This document shows positions 1 through 7,430 of a DNA stretch of 22,862 nucleotides, piece by piece (position 1 is the stretch's first letter; every line of letters starts with the position of its first letter). The stretch lies in assembly GCA_945870465.1 (NCBI GenBank), contig CAMBSS010000056.1, positions 1 through 22,862 on the forward strand, given 5' to 3'. This stretch comes from Bordetella parapertussis. Lineage in GTDB: Bacteria; Pseudomonadota; Gammaproteobacteria; Burkholderiales; SG8-41. The notes beneath the pieces were generated by a model. The model was not told the DNA's origin and ran no database searches. It saw only the letters and a list, made by a program, of their open reading frames with translations. The translations under genes and the position numbers were made by a program.

Positions 1-43
1 ACTCAAACCCCATTGGACAAGGCTCTGCCTTGCTTGCGGTCAT
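1..43 (-). CDS. N-terminus of a possible transposase, truncated by window edge
   Basis: Fourteen codons run off the left edge, reading MTASKAEPCPMGFE. Two ATG codons lie in tandem (46 and 43). A strong TAAGGAG ribosome binding site sits 2 bases before the first and 5 before the second, so the second is preferred. The position just inside the putative IS256-like terminus makes a transposase the natural guess. The residues visible are too few to recognise a family, so the product is an inference from position only. Confidence 0.35.
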   Translation of the reverse strand, partial: MTASKAEPCPMGFE

Positions 44-107
44 CATCGCTCCTTACAATGCGGCAGTTTCCTGCCAAATGACCGTTTACACAAAATCTTT
101 TACACCC
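1..107 (-). mobile_element. Partial IS256-family-like insertion sequence terminus
   Basis: Read on the minus strand from base 107, the sequence begins GGGTGTAAAAGATTTTGTGT and continues AAACGGTC. This resembles the termini I know for IS256-family elements (GG...TGT...ATTTTGTGTAAA). About 60 bases further in, a ribosome binding site and start codon follow, as expected at the transposase end of such an element. A GGCAG/CTGCC hairpin lies at 62-75. The other end and the transposase body are outside the window, so no target duplication can be verified. Family assignment is from memory of terminus patterns and is tentative. Confidence 0.45.
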
Positions 108-193
108 TTCAACCCCGGAACGATCGATTAGCTTGCAACGGTCGCACACGAGCTTGCCAATGCAGTCGATTCGTTTTTTTGAAGTTTCTTAAT
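108..193. other. Short non-coding stretch between IS-like end and Bug1
   Basis: This gap lies downstream of the Bug1 stop codon. It contains a run of seven T on the plus strand (about 174-180), which is an A-run in the transcript of Bug1, so it does not act as a U-tract for that gene. I see no hairpin-plus-U terminator and no small ORF with a good start. Confidence 0.5.
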
Positions 194-1165
194 TCACCAC
201 TGCTGCATCTCTATCTTGTTCGTCTTTATGACGCGCTCCCACTTGGTAACTTCGTTTTTCAGGTGCTCGCCAAATTGTTCTGGCGTGCTGCCGACTGGCT
301 CCGCGCCGATGGCGAGGAGACGCTCTTTCACGTCGGGCACGCGCAGGATGCGCGAAATTTCCTGCTGTAGCTTGGCCACGATTGCGCGCGGCGTGCTGGC
401 AGGCGCCACGACGCCGTACTCATTGGTCACGTCATAGCCCGAAACGCCTGATTCCGCCATTGTGGGCAGCTCGGGTATCACAGCTGAGCGCTTATCCGAA
501 CTGACCGCGAGTGCGCGCACACGGCCGCTGCGGATGTGCGGTATGCCGACCGGCGTGGCGGCGAATGTCAGGTCTACCTCGCCGCCCAACGTAGCGGCAA
601 CCGACGGCGCGCCGCCCTTGTAGGGAATGTGCGCCATCTTCACTTTGGCGAGCGTGTTGAGGAGTTCGCCCGCCATGTGCGTTATGCCGCCGAAACCGCT
701 GGAGGCGTAGTTGATGCGACCCGGACTCGAGCGGGCATGGGCGAGTAGTTCCTTGACGCTGCGCGCCGGCACCGACGGGTGAACGATCAGGATCATGGGG
801 ACCGTCGATGTCTGCGTTACGGGCGTAAACGCCTGCAGGAAATCGTAAGGCAGGTTTTTGTAGATACTCGGATGGATGGTGAAGTTGGTGGTGTACATCA
901 GCAGCGTATAACCGTCTGGCGGTGCCTTGGAAGCGAGTTCGGTACCGATGATGCCCTGCGCGCCGGCGCGGCTGTCGATGATCCACGTTTGCCCCTGGCT
1001 TTCCATGAATTTCGGCGCAATCGTGCGCGCCACGATATCGGTGCCGCCGCCCGGTGGATAACCGTCTATGACACGGACGGGCTTTGTCGGATAATTTTGG
1101 GCCAGCGCCGTGCCGCCGCATAAAGCGGCGATAGCCCAAAGCTTCGCAATGTGTGGCTTGTGCAT
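194..1165 (-). CDS. Bug/TctC-family periplasmic solute-binding protein (Bug1)
   Basis: This is a tripartite tricarboxylate transporter receptor of the Bug (Bordetella uptake gene) type, exported to the periplasm to capture a small organic acid or similar ligand. With the start at 1165 it has 323 residues, normal for the family. That ATG follows AAAGGA by 8 bases; the ATG at 1174 directly abuts the site and is less likely. A signal peptide ends in ALA (residue 22) before QNYP. The first ligand-loop motif PPGGGTDIVAR is at 37-47, and family motifs PDGYTLL, GGITHMAGEL, HIPYKGG and LPTMAESG follow in order. The start lies just past the amidase stop, so the two are probably co-transcribed and the ligand may be the amidase's substrate or product. 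The actual ligand cannot be read from sequence. Confidence 0.93.
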   Translation of the reverse strand: MHKPHIAKLWAIAALCGGTALAQNYPTKPVRVIDGYPPGGGTDIVARTIAPKFMESQGQTWIIDSRAGAQGIIGTELASKAPPDGYTLLMYTTNFTIHPSIYKNLPYDFLQAFTPVTQTSTVPMILIVHPSVPARSVKELLAHARSSPGRINYASSGFGGITHMAGELLNTLAKVKMAHIPYKGGAPSVAATLGGEVDLTFAATPVGIPHIRSGRVRALAVSSDKRSAVIPELPTMAESGVSGYDVTNEYGVVAPASTPRAIVAKLQQEISRILRVPDVKERLLAIGAEPVGSTPEQFGEHLKNEVTKWERVIKTNKIEMQQW

Positions 1166-1177
1166 GGTGTGCATCCT

Positions 1178-2587
1178 TTAGATTTGCGGCGCTCGCTCGT
1201 GCCAGTCCGTAACACGCTGATAAGCGTCGCCGATCTGGAATAGCAGCGCCTCGCTGAACGGACGACCCATGAGCTGGAAGGCCACCGGCAGCCCGTTGGC
1301 GGAAAACCCCGCTGGCACGCTCAGCGACGGAACGCCCAGGAAATTCGCGGGCCGGTTGTTTCGCGTGAGGCGGCGGATCATCGGCTGCACGTCGCCCGCC
1401 TGCCGCGGCGTTGTCTCGGCTATCGTCGGCACCGGCATCGGCATCACCGGCGCGTGCAGCACATCTACCTTGCTGAACACCGTCTCAATGAATTCCGCGC
1501 TTAGCCGCAGCCGCGCATTGAGCGCCTGCAGGTAAACGGTAGCCGGGAGATGAAAGCCGGGTTCGGTGCGCGCCAGCATCATCAGTGAATAGTCCTGCGG
1601 CCTTTCGCGCATCCACCTTCCGTGGATTGCTGCCGACTCGACCTGGGTGATCGCGTTGGACAGGTCGAAGAGGCGCTGCGGGTCGGGTACCTTGAGTTCG
1701 ACGATGCGCGCGCCCAACGATTTCAGGACATCGAGGCTCGCCGACATGCAGCGGCGGACGTCGTCGGTCGCTTCCTCATAGTAGTGATTGAGCGGCATGC
1801 CGATTTTCAGGCCGCGGATGCAGCCAGTCAGCGCCTTTTCGTAATCGGGCACTTTTTCCGCGCTGCAGGTCGTATCGTTGGCGTCGGCGCCGGCGATGAT
1901 TTTCATCAGCTTCGCGCAATCGGCGACAGTGCGCGTGAGCGGACCCACCGTGTCCAGCGACCACGAGCGCGGCATGATGCCGTGGCGGCTAATCCGTCCA
2001 TAGGTAGGCTTGAGGCCGACGACGCCGTTGGCGGCTGCCGGCAGCCGCACCGAGCCGCCGGTGTCGGAGCCGAGTGAGCCGTAGCACGCGCGCGCCGCCA
2101 CTGCGACGCCGGAACCGCTCGACGAGCCGCCGCTGATGTGTTCCGTATTCCACGGATTGCGGCAGTGCCCAAAGTGATCGTTGTGTCCGGTCGGGTTGGC
2201 AGCGAACTCCGCCATGTTGAGATTGCCCAGCCACACCGCACCGGCGCGTTGCATACGCTCGACGACGGTCGCGGTGATGTCGGGCCGGTAGTTGCGCAGG
2301 ATTTTCGAGCCGCCAGTCGTGATTTTGCCCTTGCGGTAGTACATGTCCTTGTGGGCTAGCGGTACGCCGTGCAGCGGGCCGAGGCGCGCCGACTTGCCGC
2401 GCATGCGGTCCGCGGCGCGCGCTGCCCTGAGCGCTTCCTCTTCCTCGACGGCTATGAAGCAATTGGTCTGAGGCTGTATCTCGTGGAGGCGCTCAAGACA
2501 GGCGCGCGTTGCCTCCAGGGAAGACAGTTTTTTCGAGCGTATCGCGGTGGCGACTTCGCGGAGCGAAAGCGACAGAATGTCTTTCAT
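1178..2587 (-). CDS. Amidase signature (AS) family amidohydrolase, AtzE/GatA-like
   Basis: This 469-residue enzyme hydrolyses an amide bond to carboxylate plus ammonia or amine. The AS-family catalytic triad is visible: Lys80 in PLAHKDMY, cis-Ser155 in SGGSSSGSG, and nucleophile Ser179 in GSDTGGSVRLPA. The 24-residue spacing between the serines matches GatA. Its start ATG overlaps the TGA of the preceding small GatC-like gene (ATGA at 2584-2587), so translation is coupled. Bug2 and Bug1 flank this pair. Housekeeping GatA is unlikely: there is no gatB and the partner is shorter than typical GatC. The neighbourhood looks catabolic, resembling the AtzG-AtzE arrangement of 1-carboxybiuret hydrolase. 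The substrate is unknown. Confidence 0.92.
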   Translation of the reverse strand: MKDILSLSLREVATAIRSKKLSSLEATRACLERLHEIQPQTNCFIAVEEEEALRAARAADRMRGKSARLGPLHGVPLAHKDMYYRKGKITTGGSKILRNYRPDITATVVERMQRAGAVWLGNLNMAEFAANPTGHNDHFGHCRNPWNTEHISGGSSSGSGVAVAARACYGSLGSDTGGSVRLPAAANGVVGLKPTYGRISRHGIMPRSWSLDTVGPLTRTVADCAKLMKIIAGADANDTTCSAEKVPDYEKALTGCIRGLKIGMPLNHYYEEATDDVRRCMSASLDVLKSLGARIVELKVPDPQRLFDLSNAITQVESAAIHGRWMRERPQDYSLMMLARTEPGFHLPATVYLQALNARLRLSAEFIETVFSKVDVLHAPVMPMPVPTIAETTPRQAGDVQPMIRRLTRNNRPANFLGVPSLSVPAGFSANGLPVAFQLMGRPFSEALLFQIGDAYQRVTDWHERAPQI

Positions 2588-2796
2588 GGGCGAGAATTCG
2601 TTTTGCCGAGACGTGAGAGTGTCGCCGTGAACCTGGCGGGCTCGTCGTTGAAATCGGCTTGGTGGGAAACCCCGGTTGCGGCGTCAAGTACTCGCTGCAC
2701 ATCGGCGGCGAGTTCGGCTGCGCGATCCTCGCCGAGCTTGATATCGCGAAGCTGCGACGCTTCCAGCAAAATGAGATCCGCTTGTATCCTGGTCAT
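2584..2796 (-). CDS. GatC/AtzG-like small amidase partner
   Basis: A 70-residue protein begins MTRIQADLILLEASQL at an ATG (2796) with GAGAGG 6 bases upstream and 11 bases after the Bug2 stop. A longer reading frame from 2850 would overlap Bug2 and lacks a comparable ribosome binding site. The sequence is mostly helical, with a pattern recalling GatC and AtzG (DUF4089): an amphipathic N-terminal helix, RAAELAADVQRVLDAA, then FNDEPARFTATL toward the C-terminus. Such proteins wrap around an AS-family amidase and stabilise it. The 4-bp overlap with the amidase supports a stoichiometric complex. The assignment rests on size, pattern and coupling and needs a profile search. No catalytic motif is expected. 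Confidence 0.7.
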   Translation of the reverse strand: MTRIQADLILLEASQLRDIKLGEDRAAELAADVQRVLDAATGVSHQADFNDEPARFTATLSRLGKTNSRP

Positions 2797-2807
2797 CGGC
2801 TGCCTCT

Positions 2808-3770
2808 CTATTCGGGGCGAATGCCGGCCGCGCCGACCACCTTGCCCCACTTGTCGTAATCGGCCTTGATGAAGGCCGCGAACTCAGCCGGGCTGCCGCC
2901 CAGTGCTTTCGCGCCCTGCGCGGCGAAGCCGGCTTTAATGTCTTCGTCGTTGAGCGCAGCCGTCACGTCGCGATTGATCTTCGCCACCAGATCCGCCGGC
3001 GTGCCCGCAGGGCCGAGAATCGCCCAGCGCTGCACGGATTCGAATCCCGGCAGCGTATCAGCGACAGTGGGCAGCTCCTTGACGCTGTCGACGCGGGTCG
3101 GATTGCCGACCGCTAGCGCGCGCAGGCGGCCGGCTTTTACCTGCGGCAGGGCGGTGGGTATCGAGGTGAAGAGCATGGAGGCCTGGCCGGTGACAACGCC
3201 GAGCAGCGCCGGCGGTCCGCCGTTGTAGGGCACGTGCACGACATTGGCGTCCGTCTGCAGCCGGAAGAGTTCGCCCGTCAGGTGGCTGAGCGTGCCGTAG
3301 CCGTTTGATGCGTAGTTAAGCTGGCCCGGCCGCGACTTCGCAAGCGTCATGAGTTCGCGGACCGAGCGGGCGGGCACCGAGGGGTGCACGACCAGCAGAT
3401 TGGGTGCCGACGCCACCATCAGGATGGGGCTGAAGTCGTGCAGCGAATCGTACAGCGGCTTCTTGTTGATATGCGGAATGATCGCGAGCGTATCAAGCGT
3501 AGTCAGCAGCAGCGTATAGCCGTCCGGCGCCGACCGCGCCACGAATCCGCCCCCTATCATTCCGGCTGCGCCGGCGCGATTGTCGATCACGATCTGCTGG
3601 TTCCAGGCTGCGCCCAGTTTGTGGCCTATCGTTCGCGCGAAAATGTCGGTGCCGCCGCCCGCGGGGAAAGGCGCAACGAGGCGCACGGGCTTAACGGGCC
3701 AGGCTTGTGCGGCGGCGGTCGCCGCACATGCCGACATCGTCGCGGCGAACACTAACCTGCAGAATCTCAT
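2808..3770 (-). CDS. Bug/TctC-family periplasmic solute-binding protein (Bug2)
   Basis: This 320-residue exported receptor starts at an ATG preceded by AGGGGAAAGTA. The signal peptide (residues 1-21) ends AAA before QAWPVKPVR. The binding-loop motif FPAGGGTDIFAR is at 35-46, followed by APDGYTLLLTTLD, YNGGPPALLG and ELPTVADTLPG. It reads directly into the GatC-like/amidase pair (11-base gap), so it probably delivers or senses a compound handled by that amidase. A 108-base gap separates it from the upstream hydrolase. No TctA/TctB permease lies nearby, so it must use one elsewhere or act in sensing. Ligand not predictable. Confidence 0.93.
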   Translation of the reverse strand: MRFCRLVFAATMSACAATAAAQAWPVKPVRLVAPFPAGGGTDIFARTIGHKLGAAWNQQIVIDNRAGAAGMIGGGFVARSAPDGYTLLLTTLDTLAIIPHINKKPLYDSLHDFSPILMVASAPNLLVVHPSVPARSVRELMTLAKSRPGQLNYASNGYGTLSHLTGELFRLQTDANVVHVPYNGGPPALLGVVTGQASMLFTSIPTALPQVKAGRLRALAVGNPTRVDSVKELPTVADTLPGFESVQRWAILGPAGTPADLVAKINRDVTAALNDEDIKAGFAAQGAKALGGSPAEFAAFIKADYDKWGKVVGAAGIRPE

Positions 3771-3878
3771 TACTTTCCCCTGGCCGGTGCGCCGGTAAAA
3801 AAATCGGGTGCCGATTCAAGCGAGTTTGGCAGCACACCTGCGTTGGGCTTCGGCTGCTCTCGCGGGAACGCGGCAGGC
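3771..3878. other. Intergenic gap before Bug2
   Basis: This 108-base gap lies between the hydrolase stop and the Bug2 start. It holds the Bug2 ribosome binding site at its left end. I see no promoter or terminator that I would defend. Confidence 0.4.
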
Positions 3879-4757
3879 TTACTTCTTTGCCATCGTCGAT
3901 TTGCCGAGCGAGCGCGGGTCGCGCCCTTTCCAGCGACCGCTGTCGACCTGCGCCAGAAATTCCGCCATGATGGAATTGAACAGGGCGGGTTCTTCCAGAT
4001 TCACTGCGTGTCCGGTCCCCGCGACCACGGTGAGCGTTGCGGAAGGGCACACGCGCTTGATGAAGATGCCGGGATCGAGGCAGTTGTCGTCCTCGTCGCC
4101 GCTCATCATGTGCAGCGGCACCTTGAGCTTGCGAAGCTTGTTCTCCAGGCTGTAAATCGTCGGGCGCTTGCCCTGGCAGCCAATCAGCGTATTGGCCGAG
4201 CCCAGCGCCGAATGTTCGGCAAACTCGGCGCAGAAATCGGCGAAGCCGCGCGGGTCCTTGTTCTGGTACTGCACACGCGAGGGGCCGACCTGGTAGGGCT
4301 TGATCGCCGCTTTGGTGCCGAGCTCGAGGAAGCGTTTGATCATCACGTCGTTGTCGCGCAGGAACTGGCCGCGCTTGTCGGGATCGGAGCCGAAGCCGAC
4401 GCCGATCGCGGTCAGCGACAGCGCCATGCGCGGATAGGTCAGGCCAAAATGCACCGTTGCGAAGCCGCCCATCGAGCAGCCGATAATGTGCGCCTTGCGA
4501 ATTTTCAGGTGGCGCATCACGTTGGCGATATCGGCGGTCGCAATCGCTTGTGAGTATTTGGAGGCGGATTTCGGCACGTCCGAAGGCGGATAGCCGCGCG
4601 CATTGAACGCAACGCAGCGGTAGCGCCGGCTGAAAAAACGCATTTGCGCTTCCCAACCGTGGAGATCATCGGCAAATTCGTGCACGAAAATAATCGGCGT
4701 GCCGCGACCAGCTTCTTCGTAATAAAGTTTGACGCCGTTCGAGTCTGCGTAGGGCAT
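3879..4757 (-). CDS. Alpha/beta-fold hydrolase
   Basis: This 292-residue cytoplasmic hydrolase has the alpha/beta-fold hallmarks: oxyanion-loop region FVHEFAD (24-30), nucleophile elbow GCSMGG with Ser95, an acid candidate in SGDEDD (Asp221-224), and His250 in GTGHAVNLEEP. The general layout is that of 3-oxoadipate enol-lactonases and other ester, lactone or C-C bond hydrolases, but the exact substrate cannot be read. The oxyanion motif reads HEF where HGF is common, a modest variation. The start ATG follows GGAGA by 5 bases. The C-terminal tail after about residue 272 is basic and low in hydrophobics. It lies between the MmgE/PrpD gene and Bug2, which suggests a catabolic role. Confidence 0.88.
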   Translation of the reverse strand: MPYADSNGVKLYYEEAGRGTPIIFVHEFADDLHGWEAQMRFFSRRYRCVAFNARGYPPSDVPKSASKYSQAIATADIANVMRHLKIRKAHIIGCSMGGFATVHFGLTYPRMALSLTAIGVGFGSDPDKRGQFLRDNDVMIKRFLELGTKAAIKPYQVGPSRVQYQNKDPRGFADFCAEFAEHSALGSANTLIGCQGKRPTIYSLENKLRKLKVPLHMMSGDEDDNCLDPGIFIKRVCPSATLTVVAGTGHAVNLEEPALFNSIMAEFLAQVDSGRWKGRDPRSLGKSTMAKK

Positions 4758-4815
4758 GTTGTTCTCCGCTTAAAAAATATTTAGAACTCATCTCGAAAAT
4801 GCAAGATCGACAAGC

Positions 4816-4910
4816 AACCGCCGATTGGCGCCGAATTATTTCAGACTTTAGCGCGAATCAACGGAAAATCCCTTGGGCTTATCTGCGTTTATCCGCGTTC
4901 ATCGGCGGTT
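4816..4910. repeat. Intergenic inverted repeat with 10-bp tandem units (locus A)
   Basis: Three consecutive 10-base units stand at 4881-4910: ATCTGCGTTT, ATCCGCGTTC, ATCGGCGGTT. The last is the exact reverse complement of AACCGCCGAT at 4816-4825. The inner part of the left arm is degenerate. The element fills the 198-base gap between the MmgE/PrpD gene and the hydrolase. It is the same family as the element at 10216-10324, whose units are nearly identical. In the transcript it can fold as a hairpin. Its function is unknown; it is not a classical terminator because no U-tract follows. Confidence 0.65.
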
Positions 4911-4955
4911 CCATATTGTTTCTGACACCGCTTTTAACTGGAACTGTTGATATTA

Positions 4956-6311
4956 CTATACGGTGGCCGCGGCCGAAGGCACGGTGGTGCGCGCGAGCGA
5001 TGCCGCGTCGTTGGCAGTGTCGAACGACCAGATCAATTCGATGACATCGTGCGTGTTGCAGGTCGAGAAGCCCCACGCGGCGAGTGCGCGGAACTTGTTT
5101 TCCAGGTCTGCGTCGCTCATCGGTCGCTGCAGGCTGCCCGTTGCGTAGGGCACGTACATTTCGTGTTTGGTGCCATTTTTGAGGGTGACGCTGACGCCTG
5201 CGGCCTCCTTGCCCACGGCTGCATCTTCAAGTGCGGTGACACGCGCGCGCAGCCCAACAGCCGCCGGATCGTGCACGCAGGCATCGGTGAATTCCTTGAC
5301 GCCCACCGCACCGAATATGAAGGCCATCGCAGCGCAATGATGCACCGACAGTTTGGCTTGCAGCGCGGTCGCCGGCACGGCATTGCCCATCAGCATCAAG
5401 ACGAGCGGATGAACGCGCATGTCGATGCGCTCTATGGCGTCGGGTGCAATGGAATGCTGCTTGCGCAGGTCGAGGCAGGCATCGATCACCGCGTGTCCAA
5501 CGATGCCGCACGGATACGGTTTATAAGCGTTTTCTGAGAGCTCCCAGCTTGCGCCGAGATCGTCGGTGATTGCGTTGAGGTCACAACTCGGCGACAGCAC
5601 ATGTGCGAAGCCGCGCGGCGCTTCGATCCCACGCTCCGAACTGGTGAAATTTTTCTGCGCGAGCAGGGCGGCCAATATGCCGTTGCGCGCGGCGTGTCCC
5701 ATGTTGAAACATTTGCTCATGCTGCCGTGCACAGCGGTGATCCCGGCCGCCTGCGTCGCCGCGATGCCGAGCGCCCAGGTCATTTGCTGTGCGTTGAGCT
5801 TGAGCAGCTTGCCGCACGCGGCGGCGGCGCCGAACACGCCGCACGTCGAGGTGATGTGCCAGCCGCTGTCGTAATGCGCGGGCGAAACTGCATTGCCGAT
5901 GCGGCATTCGACTTCGACGCCGAGGATGAAAGCGTGTAGGAACTGTGCGCCCGTCGCCGGGAACTTCTCGACGAACGATGCGAGCGCCGCCGCGACCGGC
6001 ACCGTCGGGTGTATCACGCTCTTCAAATGGGTATCGTCGAAATCGAGCGCGTTCGAGCCGATGCCGTTGACCACTGCCGCGTTCAGGATGTCGAGCCGCT
6101 CGTGACGGCCCAGCACGCTTGCCTGCGGCGGGCCGGAAAATTCGCGCAGCGCGGCGAGAGCAGTGTCTACGGCGGGGTCATTGCTTCCACCCAGCGCGCA
6201 GCCCAGCCAGTTGAGCAGGGAGCGCTTCGCTTCATGCCGTACTTCCTCGGGGATGTCGCTCCAGCGCGATTCGACGATAAAGCGCGCCAGTTGCTTGGTT
6301 TCATCCGCCAT
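4956..6311 (-). CDS. MmgE/PrpD-family protein
   Basis: This 451-residue protein belongs to the family of 2-methylcitrate dehydratase (PrpD) and cis-aconitate decarboxylase. Family landmarks are ALDFDDTH (89-95), a following HPTVPVAAAL (from His101), GWHIT (150-154, His152), GSMSKCFNMGHAARNG (196-211) and KPYPCG (264-269). It is about 30 residues shorter than E. coli PrpD and closer to the many uncharacterised catabolic members. The start ATG immediately follows the Bug3 TAA (TAAATG) with only a weak ribosome binding site, so translation is probably coupled to Bug3. No prpB, prpC or acnD is present, so methylcitrate metabolism is not supported. A dehydratase, isomerase or decarboxylase acting on a polycarboxylate is plausible. 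Confidence 0.92.
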   Translation of the reverse strand: MADETKQLARFIVESRWSDIPEEVRHEAKRSLLNWLGCALGGSNDPAVDTALAALREFSGPPQASVLGRHERLDILNAAVVNGIGSNALDFDDTHLKSVIHPTVPVAAALASFVEKFPATGAQFLHAFILGVEVECRIGNAVSPAHYDSGWHITSTCGVFGAAAACGKLLKLNAQQMTWALGIAATQAAGITAVHGSMSKCFNMGHAARNGILAALLAQKNFTSSERGIEAPRGFAHVLSPSCDLNAITDDLGASWELSENAYKPYPCGIVGHAVIDACLDLRKQHSIAPDAIERIDMRVHPLVLMLMGNAVPATALQAKLSVHHCAAMAFIFGAVGVKEFTDACVHDPAAVGLRARVTALEDAAVGKEAAGVSVTLKNGTKHEMYVPYATGSLQRPMSDADLENKFRALAAWGFSTCNTHDVIELIWSFDTANDAASLARTTVPSAAATV

Positions 6312-7280
6312 TTATTCGACTTTCATCCCGGCGTCCTTGACGACTTTCGCCCATTTCGGAATCTCGGCCTTGATGAATTCGCTGAAATGCTGCGGCGTAT
6401 CGCCGACAGCATCGGCGCCCATGATGGAGAGCCTTTCCTTGACGTCGGTCAGCGCCAGCGCGCGGCTGACTGCGGCATACAATTCGCGGATGATGGGCTT
6501 CGGCGTGCCGGCGGGAACGAACATGCCGTTCCAGCCGACGATCTGGTAACCCTTGAGTCCCGTTTCATCGAGCGTCGGCAGTTCGGGCAGGAGCGGCGAG
6601 CGCTTGAGGTCGGTCACCGCGAGCGCGCGCAGCTTGCCGGTCTTCGCGAACGGCAGGGTGCCCGGAATGTTTTCAAGCATGAACTGGATTTGTCCGCCGA
6701 CGAGATCGGCCAGCGCCGGCGCGCCGCCCTTGTATGGAACGTGGGTTGCCTGAAAACCCGCCATGGTCTTCAGCATTTCACCGGCGAGATGCGGTGTCGT
6801 GCCCGGCCCGCCCGAGCCGAAATTGAGTTTGCCGGGATTGGCCTTCGCATAGGCGACGAATTCCGGCACCGTTTTCGCCGGAATCGACGGATGCACGACC
6901 AGCATCAGCGGCGCCGATGCGACCATTGTCACCGGCGTCAGATCTTTAACGGTGTCGTAAGGCATTTTACTGAAGAGGCTCGGGTTGACAGTGAAAGTCA
7001 GGCTCATCATGAGCACCGTGTAGCCGTCGGGCTGCGCCTTGGCCACGATGTCGCAGCCGATGAGCCCGGAAGCACCGGGCCGGTTGTCGACAACGAATTG
7101 CTGGCCGAACCCTTCGGATAGTTTTTGCGCGACCAAGCGCGCCATGATGTCGTTGGAGCCGGCGCCGGCGGCAAACGGCACCACCATGCGCACGGATTTG
7201 ACGGGATAGTTTTGTGCCATCGCAGCAGTGGAGAGCGCGAGGAAAAGTAAAGACATCGAAATGCGTGAGAACCAGATCAC
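6312..7280 (-). CDS. Bug/TctC-family periplasmic solute-binding protein (Bug3)
   Basis: I place the start at a GTG (7280): GGAGG lies 6 bases upstream, giving 322 residues that begin with a proper signal peptide, MIWFSRISMSLLFLALS, cleaved after AMA (22) before QNYPVK. An upstream ATG at 7391 would translate the inverted repeat and is rejected. The binding-loop segment is PFAAGAGSNDIMAR (35-48), an AGAGSN variant of the common AGGGTD. Later motifs PDGYTVLMMSLTF, HVPYKGGAPALADL and LPTLDETGLKGY are typical. The stop abuts the MmgE/PrpD start, a tight pairing suggesting a shared substrate such as a polycarboxylate. Confidence 0.93.
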   Translation of the reverse strand: MIWFSRISMSLLFLALSTAAMAQNYPVKSVRMVVPFAAGAGSNDIMARLVAQKLSEGFGQQFVVDNRPGASGLIGCDIVAKAQPDGYTVLMMSLTFTVNPSLFSKMPYDTVKDLTPVTMVASAPLMLVVHPSIPAKTVPEFVAYAKANPGKLNFGSGGPGTTPHLAGEMLKTMAGFQATHVPYKGGAPALADLVGGQIQFMLENIPGTLPFAKTGKLRALAVTDLKRSPLLPELPTLDETGLKGYQIVGWNGMFVPAGTPKPIIRELYAAVSRALALTDVKERLSIMGADAVGDTPQHFSEFIKAEIPKWAKVVKDAGMKVE

Positions 7281-7312
7281 AAGGTACCTCCGATAAATTC
7301 CAGCTGTCAGGC

Positions 7313-7379
7313 AGGGTGGGCAACTTGTTGCCCACGGTTTTTGCCGGGCTATCCGCGTGGGCAACAAGTTGCCCACCCT
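7313..7379. repeat. REPIN-like double palindrome
   Basis: Two 24-base arms (7313-7336 and 7356-7379) are perfect reverse complements across a 19-base spacer. Each arm contains its own palindrome, GTGGGCAAC-TT-GTTGCCCAC or the matching GTGGGCAAC-AA-GTTGCCCAC. The structure can thus form one long hairpin or two small ones. This is the architecture of paired REP sequences (REPINs). It lies in the 150-base gap between the DMT transporter and Bug3. Possible roles are transcript stabilisation or partial termination, or simply a mobile repeat moved by a RAYT transposase elsewhere. Confidence 0.85.
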
Positions 7380-7430
7380 ACCGAGCGTCACCGAAGCATA
7401 AAGAATGCCGACGCGTCGAACAAGGCTTAA

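Noticed and set aside
172..181. Run of seven T as a terminator
   Set aside because: It is on the wrong strand for Bug1 and has no stem before it.
2797..2850. Upstream 18 codons of the GatC-like frame
   Set aside because: They overlap the Bug2 coding end, and the downstream ATG at 2796 has the proper ribosome binding site.
4956..7280. Methylcitrate cycle operon
   Set aside because: Only a PrpD-family gene is present; prpB, prpC and acnD are absent, and the neighbours are a Bug and a hydrolase.
7281..7391. Extension of Bug3 to an ATG at 7391
   Set aside because: It would translate the double palindrome and place 37 residues before the signal peptide. The GTG at 7280 has an ideal GGAGG site.
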